This document shows positions 21,233 to 28,177 of a stretch of DNA of 57,294 bases, in pieces (position 1 is the stretch's first letter; each line of letters starts with the position of its first letter). Where the stretch lies: IMG/VR virus record IMGVR_UViG_3300025108_000056, positions 1 to 57,294 of that record; one strand, written 5' to 3'. Below the pieces are notes generated by a model. That model saw only the letters and a list, made by a program, of their open reading frames with translations. It was not told the origin of the DNA and searched no databases. This DNA is from a virus. The translations under genes and the position numbers were made by a program.

Positions 21233-22885
21233 ATGGCACTAGGTAAGAATCTCTCAACAGGTCGAGCAGACGCTGCTCAGAACACTGTGATGAAGAAGAT
21301 TCGTAAGCCACGCTTTGTCGATAACGCTGTACGCCACGCCCAATACACCAAAGTAAAGGCTGGCTTTGCGGCTAATAAGCCTACTAAGACGGACTTCATA
21401 CCTACACCTGAGCGCAGATACAAACTCATCGAAGAAGAAGATACCATCCGTTTACTTCACAATCCGACAGACAGTATGACCTATGAAGGTTCATTGTTTT
21501 ATGACGGTGACAAAGTGACCACTACTAGCACTTTGCCTGCGCTGGCTGTTGGTAGTGAGAACCATACCCAAGCGCTGGTTATGTCCGAAATCAAGACATC
21601 AACTAAGGGTAACAGGTACGGAATAGAGAACTTGAAGGGCAGAAAGTTACATGATGTAGGCTTTACTGACAAAACTATCCGTTTTGCTCAGAAAGTAGGC
21701 GTGGGTTTGCGAACTTCTGACCTAGCAATTAAGTTAGGGAATACTTCACAGAGTTCAATCAACGGTTTAAGAGTGAAAAGACCAAGCGGTACATTCGTTG
21801 CTCAAGATTTCTATGGCATCGACTCACTCACCGCCATCAGATTCTTGGCCAAGCATGACTTTTACTCACCAAGAAGTGACAGATTCGGTAATCTGGTCTA
21901 CTCCCCTCAAACTCAGATAGAAAGAGAGCATCTTTTGACTGAAAACAGGGTCTCTGGAGGCACATCAGAGAACAATAATAGTGCTTTACCCAACAGAGTA
22001 GTAGTTAGAGGTAAATCTAGGGCTAACAATGATAAAAATGTTGTACAAGTAGACGATTTTGGCACACAAGGTGATTCTGTTAACGAAGTACCCGGTGGTA
22101 TTTACGCACCTACTGCCTTAACTAAAGCCAGTGCTAGAAGAATAGGCCAAAACATGCTTAGGATGTCAAAAAAGGCTAACGATTCTAAAATGTTAGTAGA
22201 TGTTTTGGAAGGCTCTCATATACAACCCGGAGATTTAGTCAGTTATCAATCAAGAACCGACAATAACAAACAAATTGTGTTGAGTGGTAATTATGATTTA
22301 ATAAATCGTAAATCTAACTTACATATCAACTCAGTAGACGGTACTTTAGAAGATGTGTTGCAGAAATTCCAAGAAGTCGACATTAGTAATACTGCTGATG
22401 ATGATTTTGACCGAAATAGGCAATTCAGCGTAGAAGAATTTAGTACTGCTTTCGGTTTCAAAGTCAAAATTAGTTGGGAGATAGCAGAAAGAGTCGATAA
22501 CAACAGAGGTGTAGGATTCAACCTTGGTCAGCCCAACAGAGACACTATACATGGGGGTCGTGTACTCCAAAGTACGGGTGTCTTGATTGACAACAGTGGT
22601 GGCCATGCTATAGGCACGACCTCGTTTACAGTAGACGGAGTAAGCGCCACTTCTGTATTTGCTACTGACAACCAACCAGTCTACACATCTAGCGGTAACA
22701 AATTAGGTCATATTCATCTAGCCGGAGTGGGGGCAAATACTGTTGTCATCAAATCAAGAAGTGTTCACTCGGTACTGGACAACGAAGAACTACTGATAAG
22801 GTCAGATACTGTTCCAGAATCAAAGAACGCTCATCTCAAGTTGGGCACAGTACAAAGTAGATACTTGAAAAACAGGAGAGGTTGA
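21233..22885 (+). CDS. baseplate hub-like tail protein (late control D-like)
   Basis: 550 residues with a basic N-terminus (KKIRKPRFVDNAVRHAQ). The middle (about residues 255-375) shows the layout of tail hub proteins of the gpD/gp27 type: NRVVVRGKS, then a long stretch with ASARRIGQNMLRM, then LEGSHIQPGDLVSYQ followed by a strand and INRKSNLHINSV. In known hubs this segment forms the ring that carries the tail spike. Residues about 460-523 hold the beta-module found in three other genes of this block (SGNKLGHIHLAGVGANTVVIKS...NEELLIRS). It is followed 1 base later by two further tail genes, as in a baseplate operon. The family assignment rests on pattern only; a structural search would be decisive. 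Confidence 0.5.
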   Translation: MALGKNLSTGRADAAQNTVMKKIRKPRFVDNAVRHAQYTKVKAGFAANKPTKTDFIPTPERRYKLIEEEDTIRLLHNPTDSMTYEGSLFYDGDKVTTTSTLPALAVGSENHTQALVMSEIKTSTKGNRYGIENLKGRKLHDVGFTDKTIRFAQKVGVGLRTSDLAIKLGNTSQSSINGLRVKRPSGTFVAQDFYGIDSLTAIRFLAKHDFYSPRSDRFGNLVYSPQTQIEREHLLTENRVSGGTSENNNSALPNRVVVRGKSRANNDKNVVQVDDFGTQGDSVNEVPGGIYAPTALTKASARRIGQNMLRMSKKANDSKMLVDVLEGSHIQPGDLVSYQSRTDNNKQIVLSGNYDLINRKSNLHINSVDGTLEDVLQKFQEVDISNTADDDFDRNRQFSVEEFSTAFGFKVKISWEIAERVDNNRGVGFNLGQPNRDTIHGGRVLQSTGVLIDNSGGHAIGTTSFTVDGVSATSVFATDNQPVYTSSGNKLGHIHLAGVGANTVVIKSRSVHSVLDNEELLIRSDTVPESKNAHLKLGTVQSRYLKNRRG

Positions 22886-22886
22886 T

Positions 22887-23243
22887 ATGCCATTATTAGA
22901 TGAAGGAACTAGATTTTTGATAGATACACTTAGAGCAAGAATTAACGAAGTGGTGTTCGGCTTTGACGGTACTGTTGCTACTCAGCAAGACGGCGGCATA
23001 GGTAGACCAGCAGTCGTCGTCAAACCAGATGTCAAAGTAATAGACGACAACACCTTGTCAGTCGAAGCAAAACTGTCATTAGATGTTAGTTTTACGCTAC
23101 CTTTGAGAGAGGTAGTTATCAGGTACAAGAATCCGAGCGATGATACGGATACTACTGACTTCTGTAGATACACTTACAACTCAATTGAAAAGACTAGTAA
23201 TAATGAAATAAAATTCACAGCAATTATCGAGGTGGGACAATGA
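22887..23243 (+). CDS. small putative baseplate/tail protein
   Basis: 118 residues. The previous gene ends in GAGGTTGA, which provides the ribosome-binding site. An amphipathic N-terminal helix (EGTRFLIDTLRARINEVVFGFDG) is followed by alternating short strands (AVVVKPDVKVIDDNTLSVEAKLSLDVSFTLPLREVVIRYK), consistent with a compact beta-rich structural protein. The stop overlaps the start of the next gene by 4 bases (ATGA). No family was recognised. A baseplate role is inferred only from its place between the hub-like protein and a tail protein. Confidence 0.45.
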   Translation: MPLLDEGTRFLIDTLRARINEVVFGFDGTVATQQDGGIGRPAVVVKPDVKVIDDNTLSVEAKLSLDVSFTLPLREVVIRYKNPSDDTDTTDFCRYTYNSIEKTSNNEIKFTAIIEVGQ

Positions 23244-24418
23244 CTAATCCAAAGGCAGGGCATACAAGCGCAACAGGTTACGGGGCTAATTCACAAGGAC
23301 TCAGAGACGGAGACGGGCTTACTAGTCCTAGTCTTACTAATTTATACGAAGGGCTACACGGCAATGGTATCTTGAGACTAAGCGATGGTGCTAAAGGTCA
23401 TTCGCTTAGAAACAGCGTGGTATCTGGTACTCCCGGTTACATCACAGCAGGTAACGCGGGCTTGATTACAGTCAACGGAGGTTACTGCAAAATAGATGGC
23501 ATCATGTATAAGTTTGCAGGAGGTCCATCGAGCACTGTCAGTTTTACTGTCAAAACAGACTCCAACTTTTCTGGCGATTTACCAAGCAATCCATCTTCTA
23601 ACTCAGAAGTATTCGTTGTAATATATTTGGTAGGTAACGGTTCACCCAAAGACAATGTCATGTACGAAATGGGTACACCAGTTGTAGCGTCAGAAGGCAC
23701 TCCCTTGATACCTAACCGATTCTTGTCTGACCCTAGTATAACAGCCAACACCGATTCTAATCACCAAAGTACAGTTTTAGCAGTGCTTAGGTATACGATA
23801 AGTACTAGTGGTGTCTTAGGTAATGACCCAATCATCTTTGACCGTAGAACATTTTTGGATAACACTGTTAACTTTTTAACACCTATGACAAAGGCAGAGA
23901 ATGGCAACATAGTTTATCCCGCTAATTCTATCAATTCCGCTGCTAACTTAGACGGTTTCTTCACCTCACCAGAAAACGGAGATTTTGCTGGTAGCACCTT
24001 TGGCGCTATATGGCAGAGTCACACTGCTGATGTAGCGGGTAATCGACATGGGCTGATATACGCAGCAAATCCAAGAAATCTACAAGCCACTCCTTCGACA
24101 GATACCCATGTATTAGGGCCAAATAGATTAGAAGTAGTGACGACCAGTGCGGATGTCACATTCAACTTTGACCAAGGTAATATATGGATAGTTACCACTG
24201 ACGCTGCTAGAAAAATAAACCCTACAGGTGATTTTCCAAGAGGTCATGTTGTCGAAGTGTATCATAAGGCTGGAAGCCATACTCTACATTTTGATTCTAC
24301 TAGCGGTGGGCACAGTAGCGGTACTAAAATAAATGTCAATGTAGCAATCAATCAGTATGCTAAGTTTGTCTATGACGGTGCTGATTGGCATAAACTAGAC
24401 TTGCATACGGTGAGTTGA
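23240..24418 (+). CDS. putative tail fibre / receptor-binding protein
   Basis: 392 residues, start overlapping the previous stop by 4 bases, with GAGGTGGGACA as ribosome-binding site. The N-terminal third resembles tail-fibre attachment regions (GNGILRLSDGAKGHSLRNSV, VNGGYCKIDGIMYKFAGG). The C-terminus (residues about 300-392) is a beta-rich segment ending in AKFVYDGADWHKLDLHTVS, a closing motif often seen in phage fibre tips and collar domains. Composition is rich in Ser, Gly, Asn and Thr, with few charges. No catalytic motif was seen. The location at the end of the tail operon agrees with a fibre or baseplate accessory protein. Confidence 0.5.
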   Translation: MTNPKAGHTSATGYGANSQGLRDGDGLTSPSLTNLYEGLHGNGILRLSDGAKGHSLRNSVVSGTPGYITAGNAGLITVNGGYCKIDGIMYKFAGGPSSTVSFTVKTDSNFSGDLPSNPSSNSEVFVVIYLVGNGSPKDNVMYEMGTPVVASEGTPLIPNRFLSDPSITANTDSNHQSTVLAVLRYTISTSGVLGNDPIIFDRRTFLDNTVNFLTPMTKAENGNIVYPANSINSAANLDGFFTSPENGDFAGSTFGAIWQSHTADVAGNRHGLIYAANPRNLQATPSTDTHVLGPNRLEVVTTSADVTFNFDQGNIWIVTTDAARKINPTGDFPRGHVVEVYHKAGSHTLHFDSTSGGHSSGTKINVNVAINQYAKFVYDGADWHKLDLHTVS

Positions 24419-24675
24419 TGGGTAGACTAATTGACATGCTCAAGCAAAGATGCGAAAACTGTAATCGCATCTCTCTACCGTTGTCGATATCAGGTTGTTA
24501 TGTATCAGGCGAGCCCGTAGTCTTACACCAGTGTTCTTTCTGCGACTACATACGCTTTCACGGACAACTTGGATTCAAGGGTGTCCGTAAGCGCAAGGCC
24601 GAGCCCGTATCAAGAAGGGCTGGCGGTAGACTTTCCCGTTATCTCAGACAAATGGCTGAGAAGTTAGGAAGGTAA
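24418..24675 (+). CDS. small basic zinc-ribbon protein
   Basis: 85 residues from ATG 24418, which overlaps the previous stop by one base (TGATG); a TTG at 24415 is the alternative. CENC near residue 12 and CSFC near residue 41 form a two-knuckle zinc ribbon. The C-terminal 30 residues are strongly basic (KGVRKRKAEPVSRRAGGR...RYLRQMAEKLGR), as in nucleic-acid-binding proteins. It is the last gene of the rightward tail block and ends 2 bases before the stop of the opposing gene. It may be a regulator or a small DNA-binding protein; no specific family is recognised. Confidence 0.6.
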   Translation: MGRLIDMLKQRCENCNRISLPLSISGCYVSGEPVVLHQCSFCDYIRFHGQLGFKGVRKRKAEPVSRRAGGRLSRYLRQMAEKLGR

Positions 24676-24677
24676 GT

Positions 24678-25154
24678 TTATTCCGACAAACTTCTCAGTA
24701 GTTCCATTCTTTCATGAGTTGTTTGGGAAATTATACCTCCGCCCACACCATTTCCAGAAAGCATGTATTGAGGGTGTTCTCTACATAAATTTAGCAAAGT
24801 AAGCATAGCACTTACTCCCGCTTCGGTGCAATCTTCTTGATGATTAGCGACAATAGAGTTTATCATATAATAAGTATTTTCACTAAAAAATGCACCTGCT
24901 GTTTCTATATAGTCATATAATAACTCTGGACTTTCAACCATCATATTTAGAGAAACATTACCTTCTCCATCTTCCTCAGTTTCATTTTCAAAAATAGATA
25001 ACTTATGCCTAAATAGATATTCTTGACACATTTCTATAAAGTCGTCTAATTGACGCATTTGTTGTGTTATCACAGGTTCGTTAAAACCAAATATTGGTTG
25101 TTCATAATCAGGATGTACTCCCTCGCTCTTTTCTGTTATGGGTTCTTTCGCCAT
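24678..25154 (-). CDS. hypothetical protein, last gene of the leftward block
   Basis: 158 residues, unrecognised. Acidic and mainly helical by appearance (QMRQLDDFIEMCQEYLFRHKLSIFENETEEDGEG, then SPELLYDYIETAGAFFSENTYYMINSIVANHQEDC), with a Gly-rich turn near the C-terminus (SGNGVGGGIIS). No ribosome-binding site precedes ATG 25154. An A/T-rich stretch (TTTAAGTATAGTATGG on the minus strand) lies about 20-35 bases upstream, so the gene may be transcribed from its own promoter with little or no leader. It ends 2 bases from the opposing tail operon. Confidence 0.6.
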   Translation of the reverse strand: MAKEPITEKSEGVHPDYEQPIFGFNEPVITQQMRQLDDFIEMCQEYLFRHKLSIFENETEEDGEGNVSLNMMVESPELLYDYIETAGAFFSENTYYMINSIVANHQEDCTEAGVSAMLTLLNLCREHPQYMLSGNGVGGGIISQTTHERMELLRSLSE

Positions 25155-25324
25155 AAGTTTTGGTATACCATACTATACTTAAACTAATTGAGGAATCCTC
25201 ATCAGAAAGCGAGTGCATTTGAGTGGTCACTCTTCCTCTTCTTTTCCACGGAGGCACGCTAAGCAGTATCTAAATCCTCGGTGGGCTAGATTGAAACAAC
25301 CTCTTTTTGAGCATAGTCTCATAT
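25155..25324. other. 170-base intergenic region with an imperfect hairpin and a near-palindrome
   Basis: The longest stretch without a gene. It holds a near-palindrome GAGTGGTCACTC (25221-25232), a short GAGG-AAT-CCTC inverted repeat near 25192, and 9-base arms CCACGGAGG (25246-25254) and CCTCGGTGG (25276-25284) that pair with one central mismatch around a 21-base loop. A T-rich run (CTCTTTTTGAG) follows on the plus strand near 25301. It separates the long replication unit from the last leftward gene, so it may contain a terminator, a promoter or a small structured RNA. No tRNA cloverleaf or C/D-box pattern was found. Confidence 0.4.
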
Positions 25325-25840
25325 TTATTCCTCTTCTATTTCTATAAGCCCAACGCCTAGCCACTCACCTATAGTTCGCTGTTCTTTATTTTTTATTGCA
25401 GCAGCGTGTCCTAAACTACCCGGTAGAAAGGACAAAAGATTTCCTAATTCAAAAAAACAACCTTTGGCGTAGCCCAAACTTTCACCAAGCCACTTACCAC
25501 TATCTATTTCATCATGTATTTTTTCCATTCTCCACTCTAAAATTGCGACCAAAGATTTTGGACAGTTTTTTATTTCTGTGGCACTAAAAAACGCATTGTG
25601 GGCTAATGCTTCTTTGTTCTTTTCATAGAACTTTTTTGACTTCTCAGCGGCTAACTGTTGCTTTAGTTTGTAATCCTTCCTTTCTTTCATTTCTTTTACT
25701 GCATTTTGAACATGCTCTTTAGAAATCAATGATTTCAGACTTTTGTTAAAAAATAAAAAGTCTTCTATTTCCTCCTTAGTCGCTGGAGGTATTTCGTGCT
25801 CGTCACTCAAGTCACTCACCACGCTTGCCGATGATATCAT
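25325..25840 (-). CDS. hypothetical lysine/glutamate-rich protein downstream of the thermosome
   Basis: 171 residues, unrecognised. The N-terminal half is highly charged and helical (EEIEDFLFFNKSLKSLI, HVQNAVKEMKERKDYKLKQQLAAEKSKKFYEKNKEALA), probably a coiled coil. The C-terminal half is more hydrophobic and Gly-rich (YAKGCFFELGNLLSFLPGSLGHAAA) and ends in an acidic tail (IEIEEE). The start at 25840 lies 29 bases inside the 3' end of the thermosome gene, suggesting translational coupling. A chaperonin cofactor or client is possible from position only; there is no motif support. Confidence 0.55.
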   Translation of the reverse strand: MISSASVVSDLSDEHEIPPATKEEIEDFLFFNKSLKSLISKEHVQNAVKEMKERKDYKLKQQLAAEKSKKFYEKNKEALAHNAFFSATEIKNCPKSLVAILEWRMEKIHDEIDSGKWLGESLGYAKGCFFELGNLLSFLPGSLGHAAAIKNKEQRTIGEWLGVGLIEIEEE

Positions 25841-27308
25841 CTATGCGTAGTATACTGATTGTAACTTCACTGGCCGATTGAATAGCCTGCTTGACTAAAT
25901 CAAGTGGCTCGAATACATCTTGTTCTTTCATCGAACAAGCACCGCCGTTTTCTATATCTGGACCGCTATCAGTGTTACCCGCCTTATGTTCATTTCTTAG
26001 TGTCAGTATAGTGTCAAGTGGGTCATGACCTGCATTCTCAGCAATGGTAGCCGGTATTGACTCCAATGCGTCAGCAAATGCGTCGATAGCCATCTGCTCT
26101 CTACCACCTGCTTCCGCAGCCCTTGAGCGTAAATGCAATGCTGCATTAAGGTAAGCAGAGCCGCCTCCATAGACAACCGAATCACTGTTGTAAGCCAAAC
26201 AGACTACGCCTAGAGCATCTTCAAAGCCACGCTCAGTCTCGTCGAGAGTTTGTTTGGTAGCGCCTCTTAGTATAAGCGTAGTGACTTCTCCTTCACCCTT
26301 AACTACGACATATTTCATATCACCAATGGTCTTACACTCTGCGTCGCATTTTACCGCCTCTTGTAGGTCTTCTGTGGTATGAGCAATAGTGGTGTTGAGT
26401 AACTTGGCTAATGCTGTCATGTCACTTTCAGGTATTCTGTGCACCATGGATATGTTATGCTTGGCTAATGTAGCCCCTACAACTTCATGGACAGTGTCTC
26501 TAACAAACACTACGCCTCCCTCTGGGAGAAGGTTAGTTATGGCATTGGCCTTGTCTACCCATTGCTCTCTACCCGATTGTCGCTTGTATTGCTGATATTC
26601 AGCAGCAGAGCCAAGATTCAATTGAACATTATCATCGCTTTTGATATCACTCAGACCAGTGTTGATTAGTAAAGCCTGACCATTTGGTAGGGTAGGCATA
26701 GCAGGTAACATGAACTCTTTGTGTAAAACTACACCGCTAAAGCAAGACGAGTCATCTAGGCTACCGCCCGGCTGACATAGAACTCTGATTCTTTCAAAGT
26801 CACCTGCTGCTTTCTTGACTGCTTCTACACATAATCCACTAACATGCTCTACGCTAGATTCTAACGCTTTGCCTGTAATAGAAGTCTTTGCTACATTACT
26901 GAGATGCTTAGACCCTTTGAAAGCCAGTGATTGTATGTGGTCAGTTGCCCACTTGGAGGCTTTCCTGTAACCACGACAAATGATATTGGCATGAAGCCCC
27001 TTGTTAAACAGAAGTTCACTGTTACCTAGTAGTTCTCCGGCCAATACTACCGTACTGGTTGTTCCGTCGTAACAGATGTTCTCTTGTGTATTAGCCGCTT
27101 CGACTACCATTTTAGCCGCAGGATGACTGATGTCTAACTCTTGTAGAATAGTGGCACCGTCGTTAGTAACTATTACATTACCACCGGCATCTACCATCAT
27201 CTTGTCCATACCCATCGGGCCAAGTGTTGTCTTGACCGTCATTACGGCTCTTTTTGCTGCTCTTATATTATGCACTACTGCGCTTGTGTTGCTCTCGTTT
27301 TCGTTCAT
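25812..27308 (-). CDS. group II chaperonin (thermosome) subunit
   Basis: 498 residues from ATG 27308; a TTG at 27323 gives a longer frame but lies on the GAGAGGG ribosome-binding site. Thermosomes form double rings that fold proteins in the archaeal cytoplasm with ATP. Signatures in order: TLGPMGMDKMMVD (about 25), VTNDGATIL (about 47), YDGTTSTVVLAGELL (about 78; the usual GDGTT has Tyr for the first Gly), an apical domain with helical protrusion, LILRGATKQTLDETERGFEDAL (catalytic Asp near 362), YGGGSAYLNAAL (about 379; the usual GGGAxE lacks Glu) and DALESIPATIAENAGHDPLDT. It is about 45 residues shorter than typical cellular subunits. It probably helps fold capsid or tail proteins of the virus, perhaps the giant fibre (inference). 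The nonstandard residues leave its ATPase rate open. Confidence 0.9.
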   Translation of the reverse strand: MNENESNTSAVVHNIRAAKRAVMTVKTTLGPMGMDKMMVDAGGNVIVTNDGATILQELDISHPAAKMVVEAANTQENICYDGTTSTVVLAGELLGNSELLFNKGLHANIICRGYRKASKWATDHIQSLAFKGSKHLSNVAKTSITGKALESSVEHVSGLCVEAVKKAAGDFERIRVLCQPGGSLDDSSCFSGVVLHKEFMLPAMPTLPNGQALLINTGLSDIKSDDNVQLNLGSAAEYQQYKRQSGREQWVDKANAITNLLPEGGVVFVRDTVHEVVGATLAKHNISMVHRIPESDMTALAKLLNTTIAHTTEDLQEAVKCDAECKTIGDMKYVVVKGEGEVTTLILRGATKQTLDETERGFEDALGVVCLAYNSDSVVYGGGSAYLNAALHLRSRAAEAGGREQMAIDAFADALESIPATIAENAGHDPLDTILTLRNEHKAGNTDSGPDIENGGACSMKEQDVFEPLDLVKQAIQSASEVTISILRIDDIIGKRGE

Positions 27309-27432
27309 TATTTTCCCTCTCAAAATATTCTTCCAATATGGAATCTATACAGGAAGTACATACTCTATGTTTAGAGCATCTAATCCCTGACCAATTATCT
27401 CTTTCGCATACTTCGCAGACTATCATTGACAT
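27268..27432 (-). CDS. small zinc-finger protein overlapping the thermosome start
   Basis: 54 residues. Start ATG 27432 overlaps the preceding stop (TAATG), with GAGGTGG about 7 bases upstream. It carries CEVC (residues 6-9), then C19 and CTSC (25-28), a four- or five-cysteine zinc knuckle, followed by a charged tail (EEYFERENNERKREQHKRSSA). The 3' end overlaps the thermosome gene by 41 bases in another frame. It fills an otherwise unexplained gap. Function unknown; nucleic-acid or protein binding is likely for such a fold. Confidence 0.6.
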   Translation of the reverse strand: MSMIVCEVCERDNWSGIRCSKHRVCTSCIDSILEEYFERENNERKREQHKRSSA

Positions 27433-28037
27433 TACCAGTCCACCTCGTATTCTTTGACATCCCCCGTTTTTCTACATCTCGCCTTTACGAAACCTTCTTC
27501 CATACCATGTTTCCAAAGTTCGTATACTAGTTCAGCGTCTTTCAAGCAATATTCAGCGACTTTGCTATAATTACCCTTGCGCCACTCTATCGGGGCATCG
27601 TGACTGTTCATAAGTTTACCTTTGTTCAAAGTGTGATAACAGGTATCTGATAAGGGCACTGCGTGACCCACTATACTTTTCAGCAAAACAGATGTATCAA
27701 AAACCTGCTCGGTGGATTTTTTCATTATCTCACCAACAGTGTAACAATCAAGTGCATCTCTGATAATAGGTAAGTCAAAGTTTTTCAAATTATGACCTAG
27801 TACCATACCGCCTTCGCTGACATGCTTGGCTAAGTCGTCTCCTATTATCTCAGGATGCATTTTTTTGACTACAGTACCTTCTGGTAAGTATTTAGAAACC
27901 GACTCGTTGGCATATACCACGCCTTGATTTCCATCCCATGTGGCTACTACAGTAGGCTCGAATAAATGCGTCTGACCAAAGCCACCTATATCGTGGCTAA
28001 AGTTAGCAGTTTCTATGTCGAGCGCTAGCATCTTCAT
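27432..28037 (-). CDS. DEDDy 3'-5' exonuclease (DnaQ/RNase H fold)
   Basis: 201 residues. The start ATG 28037 overlaps the previous stop (TGATG). Exo I is LALDIETAN (Asp7, Glu9), Exo II is GHNLKNFDLPII (Asp near 88), and Exo III is EYCLKDAELVYEL (Tyr and Asp spaced as YxxxD, near 167-171). The four acidic residues and Tyr define a DEDDy exonuclease that removes nucleotides from 3' ends with two metal ions. The protein is about the size of a free-standing proofreading or repair exonuclease. It sits with helicase, ERCC4 nuclease, primase and polymerase, so a role in viral replication or host DNA breakdown is likely. Confidence 0.75.
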   Translation of the reverse strand: MKMLALDIETANFSHDIGGFGQTHLFEPTVVATWDGNQGVVYANESVSKYLPEGTVVKKMHPEIIGDDLAKHVSEGGMVLGHNLKNFDLPIIRDALDCYTVGEIMKKSTEQVFDTSVLLKSIVGHAVPLSDTCYHTLNKGKLMNSHDAPIEWRKGNYSKVAEYCLKDAELVYELWKHGMEEGFVKARCRKTGDVKEYEVDW

Positions 28038-28177
28038 CAGTTATCCCCCGACATACAAGACAGGCACCAATCGCAGACAGCAATCCTCTTCTTACCCTTG
28101 TGACCCATGAAATAGCCTCCGATATTATCACCTAATACACTTTCGCAGCATATACATTCTATATCCCAGAAACTCAT
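28037..28177 (-). CDS. 46-residue cysteine-rich zinc-binding protein
   Basis: ATG 28177 overlaps the helicase stop in an ATGA junction, and the stop overlaps the exonuclease start by one base. Cysteines are CICC near residues 8-11 and CDWCLSC near 35-41, consistent with one or two zinc sites. Both tight overlaps and the conserved cysteine spacing support a real gene despite its length. No family is recognised. Confidence 0.65.
   Translation of the reverse strand: MSFWDIECICCESVLGDNIGGYFMGHKGKKRIAVCDWCLSCMSGDN

Noticed and set aside
25155-25324. tRNA or C/D-box RNA in the intergenic region
   Set aside because: No cloverleaf, no TTCGA-type T-loop and no paired C and D boxes at fitting distance.
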